Part shown: positions 11,912 to 22,881 of the stretch, piece by piece
Position numbering within the stretch: the stretch's first letter is position 1
Layout of the letters: every line of letters begins with the position of its first letter
NCBI GenBank assembly: GCA_010093705.1
Contig: MU006092.1
Span: 378,623 to 442,622, forward strand
Reading direction: 5' to 3'
Source: Patellaria atrata CBS 101060
Taxonomy: Eukaryota > Ascomycota > Dothideomycetes > Patellariales > Patellariaceae
DNA: 64,000 nucleotides
Program-made: the position numbers and the translations under genes
Notes under the pieces: generated by a model
Databases searched by the model: none
What the model was told of the DNA's origin: nothing
The model's input: the letters and a program-made list of their open reading frames with translations, nothing else

Positions 11912-14443
11912 ATGTTCAGTTTCCTGTTTTTCGCGTCTTTTGGCCTAGTTGCTGCTGAGAACGGTTTGGATGGTTGGTTGCGATATGCTCCCTTACCCTC
12001 CGCCGACAGCTATCATGATGGTATCCCTTCGAAAATTGTCGCCTTGAACGATACAAAGATTAGCCCTGTTTACACAGCTGGACAGGAACTGCAGCAAGGC
12101 ATAAGTGGTATTTTCGGCAAGGAACTCGACGTCCAGTACGATGACTGTACTTCATTTTCCTCCATCGTTGTTGGAACCGTTGAGGAATACAGCAATGGCG
12201 GTGGCGAAACCGATGACATTCCTGAGCTTGAAGCGGATGGTTTCTACCTCAGCGTTGATGGCGACTCAGTAAAGATCCTAGGTCAAAATGAACGTGGTGC
12301 TCTATATGGCGCTTTCGAATACCTCTCCCTACTTGCTCAGGGGAACACATCTGAGTTTTCATATGCTTCGAATCCTTCTGCTCCAATTCGATGGATAAAC
12401 CAATGGGACAATTTGGTTTCTGGTGGTACCCATGGCAGCGTTGAACGAGGTTACGGAGGACCTTCTATTTTCTACAAGGACGGTTACATCAAAGAAGACC
12501 AAACGCGTGCTGCTCAGTATGCTCGACTTCTGGCCTCTATCGGCGTTAACGCTGTCGTTGTTAACAATGTCAACGCCAATGCATCATTCTTGACTGAAGC
12601 TAATATGGACGGACTCAAACGAATCGCTGACGTATTCCGACCGTATGGTGTTCAATTGGGTCTTTCACTATTCTTCGCTTCCCCTAAAGACCTCGGTGGC
12701 CTTGACACTTTTGATCCCCTGGACGAATCAGTGGTCGAATGGTGGCACGACGTGACCGACAAGCTCTACCGCCGCATCCCCGATATGGCTGGCTACCTCG
12801 TCAAAGCTAACTCGGAGGGTCAGCCTGGCCCCTTCACTTACAATCGTACGCTTGCCGACGCTGCGAACCTCTTTGCCAAAACAGTCAAGCCTTACGGTGG
12901 CGTTTGCATGTTCCGTGCATTTGTTTATGACCACACCACTCTTAACCAAACACTTGACTGGAAAGCCGACCGCGCCAATGCCGCCGTGGAGTTTTTCAAG
13001 GAGCTAGATGGCCAGTTCATGGATAACGTCGTCGTGCAGATCAAGTATGGTCCAATCGACTTCCAGGTCCGCGAACCCGTTTCTCCCCTATTTGCCAACT
13101 TACTGGAGACGAATACCGCCATCGAACTACAGATCACACAGGAATACCTTGGTCAGCAAGCCCATGTAGTCTACCTCCCACCCCTTTGGAAGACGATCCT
13201 CGACTTTGATCTCCGTGTCGAAGGCCAACCTTCCCTAACCCGTGAAATCGTCTCCGGCGCCCGTTTCAAGCGGCCCCTTGGTGGCTACGCCGGTGTCGCG
13301 AACGTCGGTACCAACACTACCTGGCTCGGCTCCCATCTTGCGATGTCGAATCTATATGCCTACGGTCGGCTGGCCTGGGATCCGACACATTCTTCGGAAA
13401 GATTAGTACAAGATTGGACCCGACTCACTTTCGGGCTTGATTCCAGCGTCGTCGACACAATCACCCAGCTGAGTCTAGAGTCTTGGCCCGCGTACGAGAA
13501 CTACACCGGCAATCTCGGAATCCAGACACTCACGGACATCCTCTTCGGCCACTACGGGCCCAACCCGGCCTCTCAAGACGGCAATCCCTGGGGCCAGTGG
13601 ACGCGCGCAGACAACGACTCCATCGGTATGGACCGCACGGTCTGGAACGGCACCGGCTTTGCAGGCCAATACCCCGCCGAAGTCGCAGCAATGTACGAAG
13701 ACATCGAAACGACACCCGACGACCTCCTACTCTGGTTCCACCACGTGCCTTATACGCAACGCCTCAAGTCCGGCAAGACGGTCATCCAGCACTTCTACGA
13801 CGCGCACTACGCAGGCTCCGCAACCGCGCAAACCTTCGTCTCATTGTGGGAGTCGCTGAAGGGGAAAATCGACGACCAGCGCTACGAGGAGCAGCTGTTC
13901 AGACTGAAATACCAAGCCGGGCACTCCCTCGTCTGGCGCGACGCCGTCAACGGCTTCTATCACTCCCTCAGCGGGATCGCGGACGAGAAAGGGAGGGTAG
14001 GAAATTACTCCTGGCGCATCGAGGCCGAGAACATGACCCTCGAAGGTTACGAGCCTTATTCCGTCCATCCCCCCTCCATGGCCTCCGAGACCCGCGCCAT
14101 CGTCACGAGCTCCAATTCCACCCAGGGCACAGCGAGCGCCGTTCTGTCCGTCAAACCGGGGACGTACAACCTCGCGGTGAATTACTTCGATTTGGCGATC
14201 GGGAGGAGCAAGTGGGAGGTTTTCCTGAACGAGGAGAGTGTGGGGAGCTGGGAGGGCGATAGCGAGTATGTCCTCGGTCACGCGCCGAGCTTTTATCTCG
14301 ACGGCACGTCCGCCACGCGTATCACGTTTGAGAACGTCGAGGTTGGGAATGGGGATTTGTTGAAGATTGTGGGTGTGCCGGATGGAGAGGAGCCGGCGCC
14401 GTTGGATTATGTGAGTCTTTTGCCTGTGGGGATTGTTGATTAG
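11912..14443 (+). CDS. aguA: Alpha-glucuronidase, GH67
   Basis: An intronless gene of 843 aa, the usual length for fungal GH67. It removes 4-O-methyl-glucuronic acid side groups from xylo-oligosaccharides released from glucuronoxylan. The signal peptide is MFSFLFFASFGLVAAE. The N-terminal GH67 domain covers roughly 20-150, the catalytic barrel roughly 155-480 (from APIRWINQWDN) and the C-terminal domain the rest. Expected catalytic residues are present: the acid Glu302 in VKANSEGQPGPF, and Asp383 in YGPIDFQ with Glu411 in ELQITQEYLG as the base pair, assigned by analogy to Cellvibrio GlcA67A. Many N-X-S/T sites fit secretion. The 3' half is visibly richer in GC than the 5' half. The gene converges on the kelch gene, with 519 bases between the stops. 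Confidence 0.96.
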   Translation: MFSFLFFASFGLVAAENGLDGWLRYAPLPSADSYHDGIPSKIVALNDTKISPVYTAGQELQQGISGIFGKELDVQYDDCTSFSSIVVGTVEEYSNGGGETDDIPELEADGFYLSVDGDSVKILGQNERGALYGAFEYLSLLAQGNTSEFSYASNPSAPIRWINQWDNLVSGGTHGSVERGYGGPSIFYKDGYIKEDQTRAAQYARLLASIGVNAVVVNNVNANASFLTEANMDGLKRIADVFRPYGVQLGLSLFFASPKDLGGLDTFDPLDESVVEWWHDVTDKLYRRIPDMAGYLVKANSEGQPGPFTYNRTLADAANLFAKTVKPYGGVCMFRAFVYDHTTLNQTLDWKADRANAAVEFFKELDGQFMDNVVVQIKYGPIDFQVREPVSPLFANLLETNTAIELQITQEYLGQQAHVVYLPPLWKTILDFDLRVEGQPSLTREIVSGARFKRPLGGYAGVANVGTNTTWLGSHLAMSNLYAYGRLAWDPTHSSERLVQDWTRLTFGLDSSVVDTITQLSLESWPAYENYTGNLGIQTLTDILFGHYGPNPASQDGNPWGQWTRADNDSIGMDRTVWNGTGFAGQYPAEVAAMYEDIETTPDDLLLWFHHVPYTQRLKSGKTVIQHFYDAHYAGSATAQTFVSLWESLKGKIDDQRYEEQLFRLKYQAGHSLVWRDAVNGFYHSLSGIADEKGRVGNYSWRIEAENMTLEGYEPYSVHPPSMASETRAIVTSSNSTQGTASAVLSVKPGTYNLAVNYFDLAIGRSKWEVFLNEESVGSWEGDSEYVLGHAPSFYLDGTSATRITFENVEVGNGDLLKIVGVPDGEEPAPLDYVSLLPVGIVD

Positions 14444-14962
14444 AGGGCGTGTGGATGGAGGTGGGTGAATAGTTGTGTATGTGTACATTAATGCAAAAGG
14501 GTATCGGTCTCGGTATCAGTGCCTGGTACTCTTACGTGACTCGAAATCTGAAGACGTAGATATCCCGGTGCATATTCAACCCCAAGAACCCTCAAACACC
14601 CGGTTCCTAATAGCGCCTCATTCGAAACAGCACGCGGTGAGGGATAATAAGGTTAACACCGATAGCAGCCACACCTTCATGGCAACGAGTGTCCACATCC
14701 CCACTACATGAAAAAGACCATCCAGTCAACAGTGCCAAAGCCAACAGTCTAGATTTCGTTCAAAGGTGTCCGTATCTTGAGGTTTCCGGTGAACATGATC
14801 TTAATTCCCATCTATCTAACACCCGGTCCTATCAGATCCCGATCCATAAATCTTAAGTTAAACACCACGCTTGACAAAACCTAACAGATAGCCCACCCAC
14901 ACACATCAAAGTAGGAACCACAATACAAACACTCCACAGATGCCAGACATGACCCAACCGAA
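14444..14962. other. Convergent intergenic region
   Basis: Lies between the 3' ends of the GH67 gene and the minus-strand kelch gene and presumably holds both 3' UTRs. No gene seen. Confidence 0.6.
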
Positions 14963-17950
14963 TCACATCTCCCCATCCTTCTCCTCATGCTTTCCATCCC
15001 CGCCCTCATCCCCATCAACCCCCTTCCCCATTTCCTCCTCTCTGTCGTCCGTACTGACCACACTCCTCCCATCCACATCCGCATTAACAACCCTCAACCT
15101 CTGCTTCGGCACCGAAAACATAATCTGGACCTCCCTCCCCCCCACCGCGGCCTCAACATCCCACTCCCCCTCATCCTCAATCTCTCTCCGCAATTCCAAC
15201 TCCCTCACCTCATCCTCCGGACTGCCCCAATCATCCCCGCTATTCCGTCTCCAGACGTTCCTCTCATCCCACGCGCTGGACCCCCGCCTCGCCTTGAAGC
15301 ATGCGGCATCCGACGCCGAGCGCCTTGGGACATGACCACGCGTGGGCGACTTGATGGGGGAAGACTCGCCGCTCGTGCGCGGGTGGGCGGGGAGGAGGAC
15401 GGTAGATGCCATGCTGTTAGCACGGTCTGTATTACCCGCCGATGAGGTGGCGCGGCTGATAGCACGACGCACGGTGCCCATCCAACTCAAGCGGCGTTCC
15501 CGGGTAGGACTTACAGCCGCGGAACCGGGAGACGGGTCTCTGTGACGGTCGTCGGGGGGTTCGAGGGGCGTTGGGCGACGGCCTGGGGGCCCGCCGAGGA
15601 GGGCCTCGCCTTCTTGTTGGAGCTGGAGGAAGGAGGTTTTGGCTGTTGTGAAGGAGTCGGCGCCGAGACTGTAGCCTGTGTTGGGCCGGGTGGAGGAGCG
15701 GTGCCCGGTTGGCGAGTGCGCTGAATTGGAAGAGCCGGCAGAATAGGATGTAGGGTAGGAGAGGTTGTCGCGGGCGTTGATGGTGCGGATGGAGACTGTG
15801 CGTGCGACGTCTATTGCTGCGCTGCTGGCGCCGGATCTTCCGGAGTTGGCTGAGATGTTGGATCGTACGGAGCGATCGCTTAGGGTGGATTCGGTTCGGT
15901 CGGATTTTGTAGGAGAGACTCTTCCAGTAACGGGATCAATACAGAACGCATTTTTACTGACATCTGCCGGGACGTTTTGAACTTGAACTGGTAGTGCAGG
16001 TGTTCGAGAGAGTTTCAAGGGACGACGGGGAATCATAAATTGCGAGTTGTGAGGTGGAGAATCTGGATCTCGGAATGGGTCAGATACGACAGACGCACGG
16101 TTACCGGTCTCGCTCATCTCAGGAGCTTTACCGGATACCGCTGTGTTTTGTACTTCATCATCTTCGTCGCATTCCTCAATTGGATGAATAACGGGCCCTC
16201 GAGGATCATCATTGCGAGGCGCGAGATGATATTGACCACGGCCTCCAAGACTCCGTCGAAGACCACGGGTAGGGCTGGGTACATCTACCAGTAACCCTGT
16301 GCGCTCTGCTTCGGAATTGCCTCTCCAAGCGCTTCCCACGGGTTGAGGTGATTTTAACCCTTGAGCAGAGCCAACCTCAGCATCATGATTATGATCAACT
16401 GATGAAAGTCTCCTAGTGATGCCTTCTAGCACGCGAAGACTCGATCCGGTGTAGTGGGTTCCCATGGATAGATTTCTTATGTGATTGTCACGCGCTTCGT
16501 GTCTCTTTTTCAGTCTTCTACGGTGCCAGAACCAAAAAATCAATATGACCCCTATTACCGCAAGGCCTACTCCTATTCCTACCCCTAAACCGGCTTTCTG
16601 GGAGGTTGTCGACAAAGGCCCACTCTGGGTCATTAATTGATCGTATGCATCGTTCACTGGGAAATCATACTCTGGGATCCACGCGTTAGAAGTGATGTTG
16701 TAGAACATGAATCCTGTATTTCTGTCTTGTGTGCTGCGTTTCGACTTAGAAGCTGTCGAGCTGGGTATCTTGTATCCTCCAACAACCATCATCACGCCAC
16801 CCGGGAGTATTACGGTATCATGACCGTATATGCCGCTTCCAGATGGAACTGATTCCCCTGATGTTACCGGGACAGTCCATTTCCATTGACCTCTACCGGG
16901 ATATCCGGCACTAATATCGAGGATGGCTAACTGTGGTTGTGCCGCCGTACTGGTGTCTCCAACCCAACCGCCAAACAGGATGATACTCTTTCTGTCAGGA
17001 CCGAGTACAGCAGTATGGCCAGATCTAGGTTCTATCTCCGTGAGATCAGACCTGACGGTCAGATCCGTATGTTCATCCGATATCTGAGCGATTGGTATGA
17101 AGGTCCAGGCCTCTTGAGGAAGGGAGAAAATTGCGACCTGGGACATGTTGATAAAAGCTTGTTGTGTATGTCCCCCGAGAAGAACAAAATCCTGCTGTTG
17201 GTTTCGTACGCTGTCGGTACCGTTTGAGTAAGTCGGTTCCAGGGGGGTAATACTGAATCCCGCCTCCGGGATGGGTGCACCACGGCTGGTACTGAGGGTC
17301 AGACCATAGCCCGGAATCTCCGCAGTACTTGAGACGGGTTCAAAAGTGAGCAAGGAATTTGAATAATTGGCCGAAGATTGCCACTCTTGTTCGGAAGCAT
17401 CAGCGTATGGACACATCCCACCAAAGACATATATGCTCATCCCAAATTCGTCATCAACGATGGGCGAGAAGGAGATACTAGCTGCCAAGAAATTTGCAGC
17501 ACCCAAATCTTGATACGCATCCTCCGTGATAGTAGCCTGTACCCAAGTCCCATTGCCTTGCTCTTCACCCTCCTTTGGTATGAACCTCCATAACTGCGAT
17601 CCGCCGGCTTCTAACTTGCAATGTCCACTATGTACTACAATACTTCCGTCTGTACTCATAACCGCATTGTATGCAACTGCACCATTGTCTCCCAAGGAAA
17701 TTGGTATGGAGTCATATAGAATCTTACTCGAGGGCGTCGAAGAGTCTATCCGTGAGTCAAAATAGATACTGGAAAGTTGTATCTGACTACCGGGCGTTCC
17801 AGGCTCTTCAAGTACGTATAACAGGTGTTGAGTTTTGTTTGGCGAGAGGAATACCCGAGTTGGATTGTACGGGAGGTTTGCGGTGCATTGGGGTACGAGT
17901 AGACCTAGTAAGGCCAATAGAAGAAGCCTGAACGGTGTATGCGACCTCAT
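14963..17950 (-). CDS. Kelch-repeat type I membrane protein with long cytoplasmic tail
   Basis: An intronless 995-aa gene. Residues 1-24 form a signal peptide (LLLLALLGLLVPQCTA). The ectodomain, about 25-440, contains kelch-like blades with the typical hydrophobic-GG pattern: IYVFGGMCPYA near 174, DFVLLGGHTQQ near 255, SIILFGGWVGD near 322 and MMVVGGYKIPS near 388. It also has several N-glycosylation sites. A single membrane helix, AGLGVGIGVGLAVIGVILIF, lies at about 453-472, followed by the stop-transfer WHRRRLKKRHEAR. The remaining 510 residues are low-complexity, Ser/Arg/Pro-rich and acidic at the end, as in a disordered signalling tail. The layout resembles fungal kelch or Axl2-like surface proteins linked to polarity or wall sensing, but no named orthologue is recognised. 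The region coding for the tail is GC-rich. Confidence 0.88.
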   Translation of the reverse strand: MRSHTPFRLLLLALLGLLVPQCTANLPYNPTRVFLSPNKTQHLLYVLEEPGTPGSQIQLSSIYFDSRIDSSTPSSKILYDSIPISLGDNGAVAYNAVMSTDGSIVVHSGHCKLEAGGSQLWRFIPKEGEEQGNGTWVQATITEDAYQDLGAANFLAASISFSPIVDDEFGMSIYVFGGMCPYADASEQEWQSSANYSNSLLTFEPVSSTAEIPGYGLTLSTSRGAPIPEAGFSITPLEPTYSNGTDSVRNQQQDFVLLGGHTQQAFINMSQVAIFSLPQEAWTFIPIAQISDEHTDLTVRSDLTEIEPRSGHTAVLGPDRKSIILFGGWVGDTSTAAQPQLAILDISAGYPGRGQWKWTVPVTSGESVPSGSGIYGHDTVILPGGVMMVVGGYKIPSSTASKSKRSTQDRNTGFMFYNITSNAWIPEYDFPVNDAYDQLMTQSGPLSTTSQKAGLGVGIGVGLAVIGVILIFWFWHRRRLKKRHEARDNHIRNLSMGTHYTGSSLRVLEGITRRLSSVDHNHDAEVGSAQGLKSPQPVGSAWRGNSEAERTGLLVDVPSPTRGLRRSLGGRGQYHLAPRNDDPRGPVIHPIEECDEDDEVQNTAVSGKAPEMSETGNRASVVSDPFRDPDSPPHNSQFMIPRRPLKLSRTPALPVQVQNVPADVSKNAFCIDPVTGRVSPTKSDRTESTLSDRSVRSNISANSGRSGASSAAIDVARTVSIRTINARDNLSYPTSYSAGSSNSAHSPTGHRSSTRPNTGYSLGADSFTTAKTSFLQLQQEGEALLGGPPGRRPTPLEPPDDRHRDPSPGSAAVSPTRERRLSWMGTVRRAISRATSSAGNTDRANSMASTVLLPAHPRTSGESSPIKSPTRGHVPRRSASDAACFKARRGSSAWDERNVWRRNSGDDWGSPEDEVRELELRREIEDEGEWDVEAAVGGREVQIMFSVPKQRLRVVNADVDGRSVVSTDDREEEMGKGVDGDEGGDGKHEEKDGEM

Positions 17951-19051
17951 CTCTGGAATATTGAGGTCCAGTATCGATCTGTCCGTGTGGAGATCAAGGT
18001 TCGCAATTATTGCACATTCTCGTATCTTGCACCCAGCTTGTCACAGAGTGTACTTATTCCATAAGCGCGAAAGAAGGTATTGTGATAACCTTGAAGAAAC
18101 CTTAGAGTTGAAATGAAAGTAAGAACAGAAGTAAATGGTGACAATATCCAGTAAAGATGAGGAATTTGAGGTTTACAGGTGGTCGCAGATGAGGTCTGGT
18201 GAATAAACACCCGCCCGGTACCAGCCCGCAGTTGCGCAAGCTGAATCAGCCCCGCCAAGCACGAGCAGTTCTGAGCGGTTCTTAGAAGGAAGCTAAAGAT
18301 ATAAAGACACCAATTAAAGGTGGTAGCGAGTATCCGTGTACGGACGTGATGAAAGGCCTGATCGGGATGGCGGAATAGGCGGGGAATGGGCTGTGGGGCT
18401 GTTTGTTTGGGTTGTCGTTGCCATTAGCAACCGATATCCGAGGCTGGACGCTAATCGATAAGATAACGAACAATCCATCCCGTCTCACCTCCGTTTCTTC
18501 CCCTCCAACCTCTCCACTCTTCTCAGATTCCAGACATAGTTCATACCTATCTGGCATCTAGGAGGCTGGATATTGACAGATCAATATTAGAACCGCGTAT
18601 AGTACATTTATTAGTACAGTAGCACGCTGGTTCACCTGATAAGTGCCGTCACACCTAAAGCTCTCACTCTTTGTTACCGTTTGGACGGGTGTTGATACCG
18701 ATTCCGTGAGATGCATTTGAATCTTATCATTGCCGCTTTTGCAATTCGATCGCGTTTTTGATCGTCTTCCAGCCCTTCGTCCAATCTTCCTCCCTCCGCG
18801 TGTGAGGCAGATCGTCAGCCATCCCGCGCGGCATTGGACCCCGCAACGCGGCTTATGGACGGCCCTTGGATCATCCCACAGGCACATTCCAGAAAAGATG
18901 ACGGGATTCACCTTGACAAGGCACTTGTGGAACGATAAGGACCACAAAGCAACGATGGAATTTCCTTTTTAAACTTCGTGACCTGCTCCATTTTCATGGA
19001 GCTGTAGGCCACCTATATCCTTTTGCACTTAGTATCATACCCAACGTCACT
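17951..19051. other. Divergent intergenic region
   Basis: Lies between the divergent starts of the kelch gene and the kinase gene and should hold both promoters. No coding sequence is recognised. Confidence 0.55.
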
Positions 19052-19987
19052 ATGGAAGAGCAGCTGGAACGATTGGTGAATAAAGTCTGGGGTAAGTCAA
19101 CCACATATTCGCACTATGCATTCCATCTCTACGAGCATCGAGTTACTGACTATCTAAACTCGCCACAGACAAATACGAACAGACGCCCAGAGCGAAACGG
19201 CTCATGATCGCGGTGGCCGGCATCCCAGGCTCAGGTACAGGAACATCCCACCTCACACCACCCTCATCCCAACACGCACCCCCCTTCCTCCCTCTTCCCT
19301 TACCCAAAACCTAACATAAACCCAACAGGCAAAACCACCCTCGCGGCAGCGCTAATAAAGCGCCTCAACGCGCGCTACCGCGAAACCAGCCCGGGCACCT
19401 CCCAAGGCAACCTCATCGCGGCCTTCATCCCCATGGACGGCTACCACCTCACGCGTGCCCAACTGAGCGCAATGCCGGACCCGGTGACCGCGCACGCCCG
19501 GCGTGGCGCCGTCTTCACCTTCGACGGCTCCGCCTACCTCGCCCTCGTCAAGAGGCTCCGCGAGCCCATCTGCGCCGAAACAACGACGCTCTACGCGCCG
19601 AGCTTCGACCACAAGATCAAAGATCCCGTCGAAGGCGACATCGCCATCGCGAAGGGCCACCGCATCGTCGTGTTCGAGGGGAACTACTGCGCGCTGGACT
19701 TGCCGCCGTGGCGGGAGGCGGCCGGGCTTATGGATGAGCTGTGGTTCGTTGATGTGGGGTTCGAGGTTGCGAAGCGTAGGCTCGTTGCGAGACATGTGCG
19801 CGCGGGGATTTCGAGGGATGAGGAGGAGGCGGGACGGAGGGTTGAGGGGAATGATTTGGTTAATGGCAGGCAGATTTGTGAGGTGAGGTTGCCGATTGAT
19901 GAGATGATTGCTAGCGTGGAGGATGAGGGGTGGAGTTGGAAGAGGCAGGAGGATGAACACGATTTGGATCCTAAGGTGCAGCGTTAG
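19052..19987 (+). CDS. P-loop kinase, YFH7/uridine kinase-like
   Basis: Three exons (19052-19091, 19169-19234, 19329-19987) encode 254 aa. Introns of 77 and 94 nt are GT-AG, and the second splits the Walker A glycine codon. Spliced, residues 24-39 read RLMIAVAGIPGSGKTT, a perfect P-loop. Next come IPMDGYHLTRAQL, RRGAVFTFDGSAYLALV, an ETTTLYAPSFDH segment, VVFEGNYCAL and the lid-like RHVRAGISRDEEEA. This order matches the uridine kinase/phosphoribulokinase-type family and in particular yeast YFH7 and its fungal relatives, probably cytosolic ATP-dependent kinases of unsettled substrate. Pantothenate kinase-like and nicotinamide riboside kinase proteins share the fold, so the substrate is left open. 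The last exon is GC-rich and supports long antisense shadow frames. Confidence 0.87.
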
Positions 19988-20593
19988 ACCGTGCCGTGGC
20001 GTTGGGTCTGCTTGCTTTGCTTTTTGTCGCGCGAGGTACGGTGTTTGGAGTGAAGAGGCGGGATAAGCGTTCGTGGAGTGTGGGTGAGGCATCACTTTCC
20101 AAATGAAAAGCTTGCATTGTCTCGAATCTAACCTAATCGACCTATCACTAATGAGAACATATACTACCCTTCTTAATTTTCAAGTTTCCGATCACTCAGC
20201 AATAAAAAAAAAGCATGCGTCTGAACCGAGCAACTCCATTCTCGAAGTATCGCAGATCTCCCATCCTCAAGGGTCCCTTAGGCAGGAGCACAGCAACATC
20301 AAGAGCGACGATCATGATACAATTCAAAACTCCGCTATCCATTTTCTAGGGAAAATTGGTATAGGACGCCATAGAGTCCTGCGCACTTCCATTGTAGAAT
20401 GGGCAAATACAGTGACGTCTGCGCAACTCGCACATCGAGCCAGCCACTCAGCACAGCACGACCTCTCATCTCCCCCGACGACGACCATGTTTCCACAGCA
20501 TACACACAAGAGCCTTCTTGAATGTTTTCCCCCATGTCCCAAACCGTCCACACCATCCCATACCCAACCATAGACTCACCCCACTCACCCTCC
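19988..20593. other. Convergent intergenic region
   Basis: Between the 3' ends of the kinase and RecQ genes. Frames crossing it have no family resemblance. It should contain both 3' UTRs. Confidence 0.55.
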
Positions 20594-22309
20594 TCAATCA
20601 TACTCATCATAAGCATACGCGCCCCTCTCCCTCTGCGTCGAGCAAAACTCCTCACTAGCCAATCCCTCCTCCATCCTCCTAACCAACTGAACAGGATCCT
20701 TATGCCAATCGCACGCATAATCGCACTCAGGCCTGGCATCCTCCCCAAAATAATCACAGATAATCTGATGCCTACACCTGTTAGTCGCTTCACAATAGCC
20801 TACCAGCGCCTGCAGACTCTTCACCCTAGTCTCCGCCTTCTGCACTGCTGCCGCAGTGACTTTCGAAGTTTGCTGTCTCGCCACGTCTTTAGCCATGAGC
20901 TGGAACGCTCTGTCGCGGTCCTCGCGCCCATAATACAGTATGCAGACTGCTGCTTTGCCGTCGCGGCCCGCGCGGCCGGCTTCTTGGTAGAAGCCTTCGA
21001 AGGACTTGGGGATTTGCCAGTGGATTACGAAACGAACGTTTTCTTTGTCGATGCCCATGCCGAAGGCGGTAGTTGCGACGATGACGTCGTAGCCTTCTTT
21101 GTTTGCGACCCAGCCGGCGAGGTGGTCGTCTTTCTCGGGGGGGGGAAGGCCGGCGTGGTAGGGTTTTGCGCCGATGCCGTCGGAGCGGAGGCGGGCGGCG
21201 AGGGATTCGCAGTCGCGGCGGTAGAGGGTGTAGATGATGCCGGGAACGTTTGTTGTGCGCTGGTTCAGACTGGCGAGCTGTGCCGCTCGGTTTGAGCGAG
21301 CTGCTCGTCGAGAGTGCGTGGCGCGGATCCAGGAAAGGAAGTCGTCGTAGTGGTCCTCCTCGTCGGACTTGAAACGGACCTCGAAGTGAAGATTTGGGCG
21401 GCTAGTGGTCATGGTGAAGAGACGGAGTTTTCTGGGATCAAGTTCGAGGACGTTAAGGATGTCGTTTCTGACACGTTCAGTGGCTGTGGCGGTACAGCAT
21501 ATCATTGGGACGTCGGGGAATTCGCGTTTGAAGAAGGATAGGGACGTGAATGCTGGACGAAAGTCGTGACCCCATTCACTTATACAGCTGTATAGGGGTT
21601 AGATTATCATTGTATTTATGGTCGTCTACTTACTGGGCCTCGTCGATGGCGATTCGTGCAAGTTCTCTCTGCGAGTGGATGACCCTGAGAATCCTACGAA
21701 AGTGGTCCATCTGACAATATTCAGGAGTAACGTAGAGGAGACGGATATGTGGATGACCGCATTGTAAATCTTCGAGAATCTCCTTCCGAGTAGAAGAATT
21801 GGTACCGCTGTTGATAGTAGCTACTTTGATACTAGCAGCACGCATAGCTGCTACTTGGTTGTTCTAGTTTTCCTGTCAGCTAGTCCAGACCAACAGAGAC
21901 TGTTTTTCATACCATCAATGCTAGGAGCGGAGACACTACAATGGTGACTATATAAAGAGGTTAATCCAAATTTTCTGTGAGGTTTGAAGGGAGTATTACT
22001 CCCGTAATCTACTACTGCTGGTAACTGATAACACAGACTCTTGCCGAAAGACGTGGCAGCTTGGAGGAAAACATCATCACCCTCGAGAGCCGCAGCAATG
22101 ACTTCCCTCTGGACAGGTCTTTGGAGAATTAGAATTTGCATTATGTTTTGAGGATACTTGGGTCCGACCTGAACGTTGATTTTCCAAAGACTCGACGGAG
22201 TGTGAAGTCGATATCGATCACCCTCGACCTTACCTTCTTCTGTGGGGGCATTGTGAGCTGAAATAAGAGACTGTTTTTGAACAGAGCCCGGTTTGCCTAA
22301 TGTACCCAA
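20594..22309 (-). CDS. RecQ-family DNA helicase, short form
   Basis: Four exons on the minus strand: 22309-22000, 21947-21913, 21863-21634 and 21587-20594, giving 522 aa. All three introns (46-52 nt) are GT-AG and in frame. Motif I is QAATSFGKSLCYQLP (Lys90). Motif Ia is IVVSPLLALM, which needs the 35-nt exon. Motif II is DEAHCISEWGHDFRP and is assembled only by splicing, the intron lying inside the His codon. Motif III is CCTATAT; motifs IV-VI include PGIIYTLYRRDCE, ATTAFGMGIDKENVRFVIHW and QEAGRAGRDG. The C-terminus has a RecQ zinc-binding-like segment, CRHQIICDYFGE...CDYAC. Winged-helix and HRDC domains are not seen. The gene encodes a 3'-5' helicase for recombination or repair. The start is uncertain: the 60 residues before RPVQREV are unlike other RecQ proteins, so an upstream exon may exist. 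Confidence 0.88.
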
Positions 22310-22881
22310 GGGTGTAAGGTGGAGGAAGGGTTTAGGAAGTCCTCATGGGTGAATGTGCTTATTGCATACTTCGAGAACCAGAACCTGAGCTCCGTCTCAT
22401 CAGGCTTCAACCTATATAATTCGACATTTCAGACGCGTCAAATTCATTATTGTCACGTTTTAACATTGTTTTTAGAAAGAGTAAAGTGAGAAGTTGGGAC
22501 GGGAAAGGCGCGCGATGTCACTGATAAACCGTTTTTTGATGCCAAGATCCGCTTTTGTATGGAACAGGATGATATTTAGTCAATCGATAACTTAAATTCG
22601 CAGTCTAGTACATTCTGCGAGATAAATTCGTATTGTTACGATCTCATTTGTTTCCAGGAGTCGTCAAATTGGATGTTCAACGTTCGATTGAACATTGAGA
22701 GCTGGGGTTAATGATCCAGTTATATCCTTGGCAGGGTCAGCCAACGGCAAGCGATCGGAGCTTGGTTGGACCTTTGAGTATCGCATTATCACTCCAGTCC
22801 TCCTTATTTCACGCCGGTCTGGAAGCCATTGACATTTAGGATCCGTTGTACCTTAATTTCATCGTTAGGTTGGGTATCACG
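22310..22881. other. Divergent promoter region
   Basis: Between the divergent RecQ and complex I subunit genes. No coding sequence seen. Confidence 0.55.

Noticed and set aside
13483-14262. Open frame of 259 residues inside the GH67 gene on the same strand
   Set aside because: Very Arg-rich and without domains; a frame shadow caused by GC-rich codons of the alpha-glucuronidase.
13841-14488. Open frame of 215 residues antisense to the 3' end of GH67
   Set aside because: Shadow of the GC-rich GH67 end; no recognisable motif.
19352-20095. Open frame of 247 residues antisense to the kinase
   Set aside because: Lies opposite a well-supported P-loop kinase exon; low-complexity His/Pro/Leu composition.
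20522-21295. Open frame of 257 residues antisense to RecQ
   Set aside because: Mirrors the GC-rich last RecQ exon and lacks any family signature.
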